Assembly: GCA_946811185.2 (NCBI GenBank)
Contig: OX328105.1
Location: 39,482,845-39,546,844 of the forward strand
DNA: 64,000 nucleotides
Origin: Hippopus hippopus
Lineage: Eukaryota > Mollusca > Bivalvia > Cardiida > Cardiidae
Direction of reading: 5' to 3'
Of this stretch, positions 27,801 through 41,779 are shown in pieces (position 1 is the stretch's first letter; each line of letters opens with the position of its first letter). The notes beneath the pieces are model-generated. The model was not told the origin of the DNA, did not search any database, and worked only from the letters and a program-made list of their open reading frames with translations. Position numbers and translations under genes: made by a program.

Positions 27801-30800
27801 CTGACGATATGTCATTGCGGGCATGAAAAGACATATACATGTGTAATTTGCAAAATTTTTGCCCGCTTCAGCCTGCCAAAGTGAAACCTGACAAACCCTT
27901 TTTGGTCTTTCAGCATTACCATGCGACATTAATTGATAAGCCCTTTAAACCTATCAGGCTATTCCAAAAGCAACACTGAGCAAATTTTCCCCTGACAGCA
28001 CTGAAGAAAACTAACCCTGCTTTTTTCATGATTCATTTTTTATTTATTTTCTTTCTCCCACATCTTTCCTGTCAAAACATACCATCAGTAAAAACCCAAA
28101 CTACTTTCTTGCTGTTCTCAACAACTTCAAGTAGAGAAAGGGGCTCTTGAAATTTTGTTTGCTTTGCTTGTTTTTGGGCAACAGCTGCAAGTTGCTTCTG
28201 AAAAAGTAGTCTCTCTGGTTTAATCAATTTGGCTATGATTCTTCATGATGTTTACTTAGAGAATTGATGGTCTCAACATATTCAAAGTTTCAGTGTGAGA
28301 CACGGAAGCTGATCTGAACAATAGATATGCAGTTCATATCGAAATAAGTAACTCAGGTGGGTGGGGGGTCGGTTCAGAACCCGACCTTCTTTCACCCATT
28401 TTATTCAAAGAATTGCCCAGTGTTGCTGTCATTTGGCATGCATGTCGACTGTGCATGCCAGCCATTCTCCAAAGAACTACATATAAGCCTTCAAATACAC
28501 TTGAAAAATCATAATAAAACAAATTTTTGACTCGTAGTGGACCATTATGCGTAATTAGGTCACAAATAAACAAAATAGTTCCTAAAGAATTAACACCGCC
28601 ACGCTCATTTTTTCAAGATACGATCAAACCAACACCAAAAACACATTTTAAACCTGGCCTTTCATTTTTTCTGATAAAACAGAGTGACAAATGTGCTTCA
28701 TTTTTTCTGATAAAACAGAGTGACAAATGCGCTTGATATCAAACTTTCAAATGGAACTACTTTTGACTTCTGTTGGAATGTTTTGGAAGAAAGGGGGGGA
28801 CTATATATATAAGCAGGTCAATTTTCTGGGTCGAATTCAACTGCTTGGCTGGCTCAGTGGGCCAGACGGTTTGAACCTGAGCAACGCTACCTGTTTATTT
28901 CCCCATTTTCCCCCTTTTTTTGGTTTTCATTCACTCTCCCCAATTCTTAGACATTTAACACAAATTTCAAATTCAAATCATTAATACGAATGAGTGGAAA
29001 TTTTCACTCTGTTACACTGTTTTGGTGGTCTGATAGCAGGGTAAATGAACATGAGTAGTGGTTTGCTATTAGATGTTTAATCTGTGCTAGGCAGTTACAG
29101 ACTGCTATCAAAGAGAATTCCTGCGGTAAAAAAAGGGGTCAGGAACAGTAACTCTTACAGGGAAAGTGTAGTCTGCAATCAGAGTGGCAAGGGTTATTTC
29201 CCATATATCATAGCACATTATCACTATTTATCTACTTTCATTTATTTCCATAGGGTTGTTTTTTCCCCAACACATATGGCTTGCTAGGCATTAGCTGGGA
29301 AGATGTCCCGAAGCGACATGATATTGCTTGTGATCGTGATGACATGCTTCAACCGCTAAATCAGGGAAACAATGATAGTGTGATCCAGCTTGGAAATCGA
29401 TTGTGATGAGGACCCAATGATATATGGCATTTTGGCACATGCAATAAAACGTAAATCTGGGTTCGCGTTCACTTCGTCGCATCGGTCGTTTGTGCACATG
29501 CTAACAGTGACAGTAATTTTGTCATTCTGATTGGGGACAATTCAATCAGAAAAGTGTGTGTTTTCCAATATTTTTCTTCCCAACAAGTAATTAAGAAAAA
29601 CAGCATTATTAGTGCCTTTTGTCCAGTTCATGTTTTCACGTCCGTGTAAGTGCCATACATCGCAGGGTCATCTTTGAAACCGATTTCATTTTCTACTCTA
29701 CTTCTAGCTGTTGTTCGCATTCTGACGATATGTCATTGCGGGCATGAAAAGACATATACATGTGTAATTTGCAAAATTTTTGCCCGCTTCAGCCTGCCAA
29801 AGTGAAACCTGACAAACCCTTTTTGGTCTTTCAGCATTACCATGCGACATTAATTGATAAGCCCTTTAAACCTATCAGGCTATTCCAAAAGCAACACTGA
29901 GCAAATTTCCCCCCGACAGCACTGAAGAAAACTAACCCTGCTTTTTTCATGATTCATTTTTTATTTATTTTCTTTCTCCCACATCTTTCCTGTCAAAACA
30001 TACCATCAGTAAAAACCCAAACTACTTTCTTGCTGTTCTCAACAACTTCAAGTAGAGAAAGGGGCTCTTGAAATTTTGTTTGCTTTGCTTGTTTTTGGGC
30101 AACAGCTGCAAGTTGCTTCTGAAAAAGTAGTCTCTCTGGTTTAATCAATTTGGCTATGATTCTTCATGATGTTTACTTAGAGAATTGATGGTCTCAACAT
30201 ATCCAAAGTTTCAGTGTGAGACACGGAAGCTGATCTGAACAACAGATAGGCAGTTCATATCGAAATAAGTAACTCAGGTGGGTGGGGGGTCGGTTCAGAA
30301 CCCGACCTTCTTTCACCCATTTTATTCAAAGAATTGCCCAGTGTTGCTGTCATTTGGCATGCATGTCGACTGTGCATGCCAGCCATTCTCCAAAGAACTA
30401 CATATAAGCCTTCAAATACACTTGAAAAATCATAATAAAACAAATTTTTGACTCGTAGTGGACCATTATGCGTAATTAGGTCACAAATAAACAAAATAGT
30501 TCCTAAAGAATTAACACCGCCACGCTCATTTTTTCAAGATACGATCAAACCAACACCAAAAACACATTTTAAACCTGGCCTTTCATTTTTTCTGATAAAA
30601 CAGAGTGACAAATGTGCTTCATTTTTTCTGATAAAACAGAGTGACAAATGCGCTTGATATCAAACTTTCAAATGGAACTACTTTTGACTTCTGTTGGAAT
30701 GTTTTGGAAGAAAGGGGGGGACTATATATATAAGCAGGTCAATTTTCTGGGTCGAATTCAACTGCTTGGCTGGCTCAGTGGGCCAGACGGTTTGAACCTG

Positions 30801-33800
30801 AGCAACGCTACCTGTTTATTTCCCCATTTTCCCCCTTTTTTTGGTTTTCATTCACTCTCCCCAATTCTTAGACATTTAACACAAATTTCAAATTCAAATC
30901 ATTAATACGAATGAGTGGAAATTTTCACTCTGTTACACTGTTTTGGTGGTCTGATAGCAGGGTAAATGAACATGAGTAGTGGTTTGCTATTAGATGTTTA
31001 ATCTGTGCTAGGCAGTTACAGACTGCTATCAAAGAGAATTCCTGCGGTAAAAAAAGGGGTCAGGAACAGTAACTCTTACAGGGAAAGTGTAGTCTGCAAT
31101 CAGAGTGGCAAGGGTTATTTCCCATATATCATAGCACATTATCACTATTTATCTACTTTCATTTATTTCCATAGGGTTGTTTTTTCCCCAACACATATGG
31201 CTTGCTAGGCATTAGCTGGGAAGATGTCCCGAAGCGACATGATATTGCTTGTGATCGTGATGACATGCTTCAACCGCTAAATCAGGGAAACAATGATAGT
31301 GTGATCCAGCTTGGAAATCGATTGTGATGAGGACCCAATGATATATGGCATTTTGGCACATGCAATAAAACGTAAATCTGGGTTCGCGTTCACTTCGTCG
31401 CATCGGTCGTTTGTGCACATGCTAACAGTGACAGTAATTTTGTCATTCTGATTGGGGACAATTCAATCAGAAAAGTGTGTGTTTCCAATATTTTTCTTCC
31501 CAACAAGTAATTAAGAAAAACAGCATTATTAGTGCCTTTTGTCCAGTTCATGTTTTCACGTCCGTGTAAGTGCCATACATCGCAGGGTCATCTTTGAAAC
31601 CGATTTCATTTTCTACTCTACTTCTAGCTGTTGTTCGCATTCTGACGATATGTCATTGCGGGCATGAAAAGACATATACATGTGTAATTTGCAAAATTTT
31701 TGCCCGCTTCAGCCTGCCAAAGTGAAACCTGACAAACCCTTTTTGGTCTTTCAGCATTACCATGCGACATTAATTGATAAGCCCTTTAAACCTATCAGGC
31801 TATTCTAAAAGCAACACTGAGCAAATTTCCCCCTGACAGCACTGAAGAAAACTAACCCTGCTTTTTTCATGATTCATTTTTTATTTATTTTCTTTCTCCC
31901 ACATCTTTCCTGTCAAAACATACCATCAGTAAAAACCCAAACTACTTTCTTGCTGTTCTCAACAACTTCAAGTAGAGAAAGGGGCTCTTGAAATTTTGTT
32001 TGCTTTGCTTGTTTTTGGGCAACAGCTGCAAGTTGCTTCTGAAAAAGTAGTCTCTCTGGTTTAATCAATTTGGCTATGATTCTTCATGATGTTTACTTAG
32101 AGAATTGATGGTCTCAACATATCCAAAGTTTCAGTGTGAGACACGGAAGCTGATCTGAACAATAGATAGGCAGTTCATATCGAAATAAGTAACTCAGGTG
32201 GGTGGGGGGTCGGTTCAGAACCCGACCTTCTGTCACCCATTTTATTCAAAGAATTGCCCAGTGTTGCTGTCATTTGGCATGCATGTCGACTGTGCATGCC
32301 AGCCATTCTCCAAAGAACTACATATAAGCCTTCAAATACACTTGAAAAATCATAATAAAACAAATTTTTGACTCGTAGTGGACCATTATGCGTAATTAGG
32401 TCACAAATAAACAAAATAGTTCCTAAAGAATTAACACCGCCACGCTCATTTTTTCATGATGCGATCAAACCAACACCAAAAACACATTTTAAACCTGGCC
32501 TTTCATTTTTTCTGATAAAACAGAGTGACAAATGTGCTTCATTTTTTCTGATAAAACAGAGTGACAAATGCGCTTGATATCAAACTTTCAAATGGAACTA
32601 CTTTTGACTTCTGTTGGAATGTTTTGGAAGAAAGGGGGGGACTATATATATAAGCAGGTCAATTTTCTGGGTCGAATTCAACTGCTTGGCTGGCTCAGTG
32701 GGCCAGACGGTTTGAACCTGAGCAACGCTACCTGTTTATTTCCCCATTTTCCCCCTTTTTTTGGTTTTCATTCACTCTCCCCAATTCTTAGACATTTAAC
32801 ACAAATTTCAAATTCAAATCATTAATACGAATGAGTGGAAATTTTCACTCTGTTACACTGTTTTGGTGGTCTGATAGCAGGGTAAATGAACATGAGTAGT
32901 GGTTTGCTATTAGATGTTTAATCTGTGCTAGGCAGTTACAGACTGCTATCAAAGAGAATTCCTGCGGTAAAAAAAGGGGTCAGGAACAGTAACTCTTACA
33001 GGGAAAGTGTAGTCTGCAATCAGAGTGGCAAGGGTTATTTCCCATATATCATAGCACATTATCACTATTTATCTACTTTCATTTATTTCCATAGGGTTGT
33101 TTTTTCCCCAACACATATGGCTTGCTAGGCATTAGCTGGGAAGATGTCCCGAAGCGACATGATATTGCTTGTGATCGTGATGACATGCTTCAACCGCTAA
33201 ATCAGGGAAACAATGATAGTGTGATCCAGCTTGGAAATCGATTGTGATGAGGACCCAATGATATATGGCATTTTGGCACATGCAATAAAACGTAAATCTG
33301 GGTTCGCGTTCACTTCGTCGCATCGGTCGTTTGTGCACATGCTAACAGTGACAGTAATTTTGTCATTCTGATTGGGGACAATTCAATCAGAAAAGTGTGT
33401 GTTTTCCAATATTTTTCTTCCCAACAAGTAATTAAGAAAAACAGCATTATTAGTGCCTTTTGTCCAGTTCATGTTTTCACGTCCGTGTAAGTGCCATACA
33501 TCGCAGGGTCATCTTTGAAACCGATTTCATTTTCTACTCTACTTCTAGCTGTTGTTCGCATTCTGACGATATGTCATTGCGGGCATGAAAAGACATATAC
33601 ATGTGTAATTTGCAAAATTTTTGCCCGCTTCAGCCTGCCAAAGTGAAACCTGACAAACCCTTTTTGGTCTTTCAGCATTACCATGCGACATTAATTGATA
33701 AGCCCTTTAAACCTATCAGGCTATTCTAAAAGCAACACTGAGCAAATTTCCCCCTGACAGCACTGAAGAAAACTAACCCTGCTTTTTTCATGATTCATTT

Positions 33801-34095
33801 TTTATTTATTTTCTTTCTCCCACATCTTTCCTGTCAAAACATACCATCAGTAAAAACCCAAACTACTTTCTTGCTGTTCTCAACAACTTCAAGTAGAGAA
33901 AGGGGCTCTTGAAATTTTGTTTGCTTTGCTTGTTTTTGGGCAACAGCTGCAAGTTGCTTCTGAAAAAGTAGTCTCTCTGGTTTAATCAATTTGGCTATGA
34001 TTCTTCATGATGTTTACTTAGAGAATTGATGGTCTCAACATATCCAAAGTTTCAGTGTGAGACACGGAAGCTGATCTGAACAATAGATAGGCAGT

Positions 34096-37000
34096 TCATA
34101 TCGAAATAAGTAACTCAGGTGGGTGGGGGGTCGGTTCAGAACCCGACCTTCTGTCACCCATTTTATTCAAAGAATTGCCCAGTGTTGCTGTCATTTGGCA
34201 TGCATGTCGACTGTGCATGCCAGCCATTCTCCAAAGAACTACATATAAGCCTTCAAATACACTTGAAAAATCATAATAAAACAAATTTTTGACTCGTAGT
34301 GGACCATTATGCGTAATTAGGTCACAAATAAACAAAATAGTTCCTAAAGAATTAACACCGCCACGCTCATTTTTTCAAGATACGATCAAACCAACACCAA
34401 AAACACATTTTAAACCTGGCCTTTCATTTTTTCTGATAAAACAGAGTGACAAATGTGCTTCATTTTTTCTGATAAAACAGAGTGACAAATGCGCTTGATA
34501 TCAAACTTTCAAATGGAACTACTTTTGACTTCTGTTGGAATGTTTTGGAAGAAAGGGGGGGACTATATATATAAGCAGGTCAATTTTCTGGGTCGAATTC
34601 AACTGCTTGGCTGGCTCAGTGGGCCAGACGGTTTGAACCTGAGCAACGCTACCTGTTTATTTCCCCATTCTCCCCCTTTTTTTGGTTTTCATTCACTCTC
34701 CCCAATTCTTAGACATTTAACACAAATTTCAAATTCAAATCATTAATACGAATGAGTGGAAATTTTCACTCTGTTACACTGTTTTGGTGGTCTGATAGCA
34801 GGGTAAATGAACATGAGTAGTGGTTTGCTATTAGATGTTTAATCTGTGCTAGGCAGTTACAGACTGCTATCAAAGAGAATTCCTGCGGTAAAAAAAGGGG
34901 TCAGGAACAGTAACTCTTACAGGGAAAGTGTAGTCTGCAATCAGAGTGGCAAGGGTTATTTCCCATATATCATAGCACATTATCACTATTTATCTACTTT
35001 CATTTATTTCCATAGGGTTGTTTTTTCCCCAACACATATGGCTTGCTAGGCATTAGCTGGGAAGATGTCCCGAAGCGACATGATATTGCTTGTGATCGTG
35101 ATGACATGCTTCAAGCGCTAAATCAGGGAAACAATGATAGTGTGATCCAGCTTGGAAATCGATTGTGATGAGGACCCAATGATATATGGCATTTTGGCAC
35201 ATGCAATAAAACGTAAATCTGGGTTCGCGTTCACTTCGTCGCATCGGTCGTTTGTGCACATGCTAACAGTGACAGTAATTTTGTCATTCTGATTGGGGAC
35301 AATTCAATCAGAAAAGTGTGTGTTTTCCAATATTTTTCTTCCCAACAAGTAATTAAGAAAAACAGCATTATTAGTGCCTTTTGTCCAGTTCATGTTTTCA
35401 CGTCCGTGTAAGTGCCATACATCGCAGGGTCATCTTTGAAACCGATTTCATTTTCTACTCTACTTCTAGCTGTTGTTCGCATTCTGACGATATGTCATTG
35501 CGGGCATGAAAAGACATATACATGTGTAATTTGCAAAATTTTTGCCCGCTTCAGCCTGCCAAAGTGAAACCTGACAAACCCTTTTTGGTCTTTCAGCATT
35601 ACCATGCGACATTAATTGATAAGCCCTTTAAACCTATCAGGCTATTCCAAAAGCAACACTGAGCAAATTTCCCCCTGACAGCACTGAAGAAAACTAACCC
35701 TGCTTTTTTCATGATTCATTTTTTATTTATTTTCTTTCTCCCACATCTTTCCTGTCAAAACATACCATCAGTAAAAACCCAAACTACTTTCTTGCTGTTC
35801 TCAACAACTTCAAGTAGAGAAAGGGGCTCTTGAAATTTTGTTTGCTTTGCTTGTTTTTGGGCAACAGCTGCAAGTTGCTTCTGAAAAAGTAGTCTCTCTG
35901 GTTTAATCAATTTGGCTATGATTCTTCATGATGTTTACTTAGAGAATTGATGGTCTCAACATATCCAAAGTTTCAGTGTGAGACACGGAAGCTGATCTGA
36001 ACAATAGATAGGCAGTTCATATCGAAATAAGTAACTCAGGTGGGTGGGGGGTCGGTTCAGAACCCGACCTTCTGTCACCCATTTTATTCAAAGAATTGCC
36101 CAGTGTTGCTGTCATTTGGCATGCATGTCGACTGTGCATGCCAGCCATTCTCCAAAGAACTACATATAAGCCTTCAAATACACTTGAAAAATCATAATAA
36201 AACAAATTTTTGACTCGTAGTGGACCATTATGCGTAATTAGGTCACAAATAAACAAAATAGTTCCTAAAGAATTAACACCGCCACGCTCATTTTTTCAAG
36301 ATACGATCAAACCAACACCAAAAACACATTTTAAACCTGGCCTTTCATTTTTTCTGATAAAACAGAGTGACAAATGTGCTTCATTTTTTCTGATAAAACA
36401 GAGTGACAAATGCGCTTGATATCAAACTTTCAAATGGAACTACTTTTGACTTCTGTTGGAATGTTTTGGAAGAAAGGGGGGGACTATATATATAAGCAGG
36501 TCAATTTTCTGGGTCGAATTCAACTGCTTGGCTGGCTCAGTGGGCCAGACGGTTTGAACCTGAGCAACGCTACCTGTTTATTTCCCCATTTTCCCCCTTT
36601 TTTTGGTTTTCATTCACTCTCCCCAATTCTTAGACATTTAACACAAATTTCAAATTCAAATCATTAATACGAATGAGTGGAAATTTTCACTCTGTTACAC
36701 TGTTTTGGTGGTCTGATAGCAGGGTAAATGAACATGAGTAGTGGTTTGCTAATAGATGTTTAATCTGTGCTAGGCAGTTACAGACTGCTATCAAAGAGAA
36801 TTCCTGCGGTAAAAAAAGGGGTCAGGAACAGTAACTCTTACAGGGAAAGTGTAGTCTGCAATCAGAGTGGCAAGGGTTATTTCCCATATATCATAGCACA
36901 TTATCACTATTTATCTACTTTCATTTATTTCCATAGGGTTGTTTTTTCCCCAACACATATGGCTTGCTAGGCATTAGCTGGGAAGATGTCCCGAAGCGAC

Positions 37001-40000
37001 ATGATGTTGCTTGTGATCGTGATGACATGCTTCAACCGCTAAATCAGGGAAACAATGATAGTGTGATCCAGCTTGGAAATCGATTGTGATGAGGACCCAA
37101 TGATATATGGCATTTTGGCACATGCAATAAAACGTAAATCTGGGTTCGCGTTCACTTCGTCGCATCGGTCGTTTGTGCACATGCTAACAGTGACAGTAAT
37201 TTTGTCATTCTGATTGGGGACAATCCAATCAGAAAAGTGTGTGTTTTCCAATATTTTTCTTCCCAACAAGTAATTAAGAAAAACAGCATTATTAGTGCCT
37301 TTTGTCCAGTTCATGTTTTCACGTCCGTGTAAGTGCCATACATCGCAGGGTCATCTTTGAAACCGATTTCATTTTCTACTCTACTTCTAGCTGTTGTTCG
37401 CATTCTGACGATATGTCATTGCGGGCATGAAAAGACATATACATGTGTAATTTGCAAAATTTTTGCCCGCTTCAGCCTGCCAAAGTGAAACCTGACAAAC
37501 CCTTTTTGGTCTTTCAGCATTACCATGCGACATTAATTGATAAACCCTTTAAACCTATCAGGCTATTCCAAAAGCAACACTGAGCAAATTTCCCCCTGAC
37601 AGCACTGAAGAAAACTAACCCTGCTTTTTTCATGATTCATTTTTTATTTATTTTCTTTCTCCCACATCTTTCCTGTCAAAACATACCATTAGTAAAAACC
37701 CAAACTACTTTCTTGCTGTTCTCAACAACTTCAAGTAGAGAAAGGGGCTCTTGAAATTTTGTTTGCTTTGCTTGTTTTTGGGCAACAGCTGCAAGTTGCT
37801 TCTGAAAAAGTAGTCTCTCTGGTTTAATCAATTTGGCTATGATTCTTCATGATGTTTACTTAGAGAATTGATGGTCTCAACATATCCAAAGTTTCAGTGT
37901 GAGACACGGAAGCTGATCTGAACAATAGATAGGCAGTTCATATCGAAATAAGTAACTCAGGTGGGTGGGGGGTCGGTTCAGAACCCGACCTTCTGTCACC
38001 CATTTTATTCAAAGAATTGCCCAGTGTTGCTGTCATTTGGCATGCATGTCGACTGTGCATGCCAGCCATTCTCCAAAGAACTACATATAAGCCTTCAAAT
38101 ACACTTGAAAAATCATAATAAAACAAATTTTTGACTCGTAGTGGACCATTATGCGTAATTAGGTCACAAATAAACAAAATAGTTCCTAAAGAATTAACAC
38201 CGCCACGCTCATTTTTTCAAGATACGATCAAACCAACACCAAAAACACATTTTAAACCTGGCCTTTCATTTTTTCTGATAAAACAGAGTGACAAATGTGC
38301 TTCATTTTTTCTGATAAAACAGAGTGACAAATGCGCTTGATATCAAACTTTCAAATGGAACTACTTTTGACTTCTGTTGGAATGTTTTGGAAGAAAGGGG
38401 GGGACTATATATATAAGCAGGTCAATTTTCTGGGTCGAATTCAACTGCTTGGCTGGCTCAGTGGGCCAGACGGTTTGAACCTGAGCAACGCTACCTGTTT
38501 ATTTCCCCATTTTCCCCCTTTTTTTGGTTTTCATTCACTCTCCCCAATTCTTAGACATTTAACACAAATTTCAAATTCAAATCATTAATACGAATGAGTG
38601 GAAATTTTCACTCTGTTACACTGTTTTGGTGGTCTGATAGCAGGGTAAATGAACATGAGTAGTGGTTTGCTATTAGATGTTTAATCTGTGCTAGGCAGTT
38701 ACAGACTGCTATCAAAGAGAATTCCTGCGGTAAAAAATGGGGTCAGGAACAGTAACTCTTACAGGGAAAGTGTAGTCTGCAATCAGAGTGGCAAGGGTTA
38801 TTTCCCATATATCATAGCACATTATCACTATTTATCTACTTTCATTTATTTCCATAGGGTTGTTTTTTCCCCAACACATATGGCTTGCTAGGCATTAGCT
38901 GGGAAGATGTCCCGAAGCGACATGATATTGCTTGTGATCGTGATGACATGCTTCAAGCGCTAAATCAGGGAAACAATGATAGTGTGATCCAGCTTGGAAA
39001 TCGATTGTGATGAGGACCCAATGATATATGGCATTTTGGCACATGCAATAAAACGTAAATCTGGGTTCGCGTTCACTTCGTCGCATCGGTCGTTTGTGCA
39101 CATGCTAACAGTGACAGTAATTTTGTCATTCTGATTGGGGACAATTCAATCAGAAAAGTGTGTGTTTTCCAATATTTTTCTTCCCAACAAGTAATTAAGA
39201 AAAACAGCATTATTAGTGCCTTTTGTCCAGTTCATGTTTTCACGTCCGTGTAAGTGCCATACATCGCAGGGTCATCTTTGAAACCGATTTCATTTTCTAC
39301 TCTACTTCTAGCTGTTGTTCGCATTCTGATGATATGTCATTGCGGGCATGAAAAGACATATACATGTGTAATTTGCAAAATTTTTGCCCGCTTCAGCCTG
39401 CCAAAGTGAAACCTGACAAACCCTTTTTGGTCTTTCAGCATTACCATGCGACATTAATTGATAAGCCCTTTAAACCTATCAGGCTATTCCAAAAGCAACA
39501 CTGAGCAAATTTCCCCCTGACAGCACTGAAGAAAACTAACCCTGCTTTTTTCATGATTCATTTTTTATTTATTTTCTTTCTCCCACATCTTTCCTGTCAA
39601 AACATACCATCAATAAAGACCCAAACTACTTTTTTGCTGTTCTCAACAACTTCAAGTAGAGAAAGGGGCTCTTGAAATTTTGTTTGCTTTGCTTGTTTTT
39701 GGGCAACAGCTGCAAGTTGCTTCTGAAAAAGTAGTCTCTCTGGTTTAATCAATTTGGCTATGATTCTTCATGATGTTTACTTAGAGAATTGATGGTCTCA
39801 ACATATCCAAAGTTTCAGTGTGAGACACGGAAGCTGATCTGAACAATAGATAGGCAGTTCATATCGAAATAAGTAACTCAGGTGGGTGGGGGGTCGGTTC
39901 AGAACCCGACCTTCTGTCACCCATTTTATTCAAAGAATTGCCCAGTGTTGCTGTCATTTGGCATGCATGTCGACTGTGCATGCCAGCCATTCTCCAAAGA

Positions 40001-41779
40001 ACTACATATAAGCCTTCAAATACACTTGAAAAATCATAATAAAACAAATTTTTGACTCGTAGTGGACCATTATGCGTAATTAGGTCACAAATAAACAAAA
40101 TAGTTCCTAAAGAATTAACACCGCCACGCTCATTTTTTCAAGATACGATCAAACCAACACCAAAAACACATTTTAAACCTGGCCTTTCATTTTTTCTGAT
40201 AAAACAGAGTGACAAATGTGCTTCATTTTTTCTGATAAAACAGAGTGACAAATGCGCTTGATATCAAACTTTCAAATGGAACTACTTTTGACTTCTGTTG
40301 GAATGTTTTGGAAGAAAGGGGGGGACTATATATATAAGCAGGTCAATTTTCTGGGTCGAATTCAACTGCTTGGCTGGCTCAGTGGGCCAGACGGTTTGAA
40401 CCTGAGCAACGCTACCTGTTTATTTCCCCATTTTCCCCCTTTTTTTGGTTTTCATTCACTCTCCCCAATTCTTAGACATTTAACACAAATTTCAAATTCA
40501 AATCATTAATACGAATGAGTGGAAATTTTCACTCTGTTACACTGTTTTGGTGGTCTGATAGCAGGGTAAATGAACATGAGTAGTGGTTTGCTATTAGATG
40601 TTTAATCTGTGCTAGGCAGTTACAGACTGCTATCAAAGAGAATTCCTGCGGTAAAAAAAGGGGTCAGGAACAGTAACTCTTACAGGGAAAGTGTAGTCTG
40701 CAATCAGAGTGGCAAGGGTTATAGCCCATATATCATAGCACATTATCACTATTTATCTACTTTCATTTATTTCCATAGGGTTGTTTTTTCCCCAACACAT
40801 ATGGCTTGCTAGGCATTAGCTGGGAAGATTTCCCGAAGCGACATGATATTGCTTGTGATCGTGATGACATGCTTCAAGCGCTAAATCAGGGAAACAATGA
40901 TAGTGTGATCCAGCTTGGAAATCGATTGTGATGAGGACCCAATGATATATGGCATTTTGGCACATGCAATAAAACGTAAATCTGGGTTCGCGTTCACTTC
41001 GTCGCATCGGTCGTTTGTGCACATGCTAACAGTGACAGTAATTTTGTCATTCTGATTGGGGACAATTCAATCAGAAAAGTGTGTGTTTTCCAATATTTTT
41101 CTTCCCAACAAGTAATTAAGAAAAACAGCATTATTAGTGCCTTTTGTCCAGTTCATGTTTTCACATCCGTGTAAGTGCCATACATCGCAGGGTCATCTTT
41201 GAAACCGATTTCATTTTCTACTCTACTTCTAGCTGTTGTTCGCATTCTGACGATATGTCATTGCGGGCATGAAAAGACATATACATGTGTAATTTGCAAA
41301 ATTTTTGCCCGCTTCAGCCTGCCAAAGTGAAACCTGACAAACCCTTTTTGGTCTTTCAGCATTACCATGCGACATTAATTGATAAGCCCTTTAAACCTAT
41401 CAGGCTATTCCAAAAGCAACACTGAGCAAATTTCCCCCTGACAGCACTGAAGAAAACTAACCCTGCTTTTTTCATGATTCATTTTTTATTTATTTTCTTT
41501 CTTCCACATCTTTCCTGTCAAAACATACCATCAGTAAAAACCCAAACTACTTTCTTGCTGTTCTCAACAACTTCAAGTAGAGAAAGGGGCTCTTGAAATT
41601 TTGTTTGCTTTGCTTGTTTTTGGGCAACAGCTGCAAGTTGCTTCTGAAAAAGTAGTCTCTCTGGTTTAATCAATTTGGCTATGATTCTTCATGATGTTTA
41701 CTTAGAGAATTGATGGTCTCAACATATCCAAAGTTTCAGTGTGAGACACGGAAGCTGATCTGAACAATAGATAGGCAGT
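34096..41779. repeat. Higher-order repeat unit 1 (monomers A-B-C-D)
   Basis: Four monomers, 7,684 bp. A (34,096) is marked by 'ccccattctcccc' near 34,665. B (36,017) is marked by 'catgatgttgc' near 37,001, 'gacaatccaatc', 'gataaaccc' and 'accattagt' (37,687). C (37,938) is marked by 'ctgatgatatg' near 39,327 and 'caataaagac' near 39,611. D (39,859) is marked by 'ttatagccc' near 40,720, 'aagatttcccg' near 40,826, 'cacatccgtg' near 41,162 and 'tttcttccacatc' near 41,499. Each marker set recurs 7,683-7,684 bp downstream. Confidence 0.85.

Noticed and set aside
37039..37314. 91-codon minus-strand frame in B monomers (also 52,406-52,681)
   Set aside because: It results from a single base change that removes a stop, and it is broken in the middle B monomer by a 1-bp deletion. 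No family was recognised.
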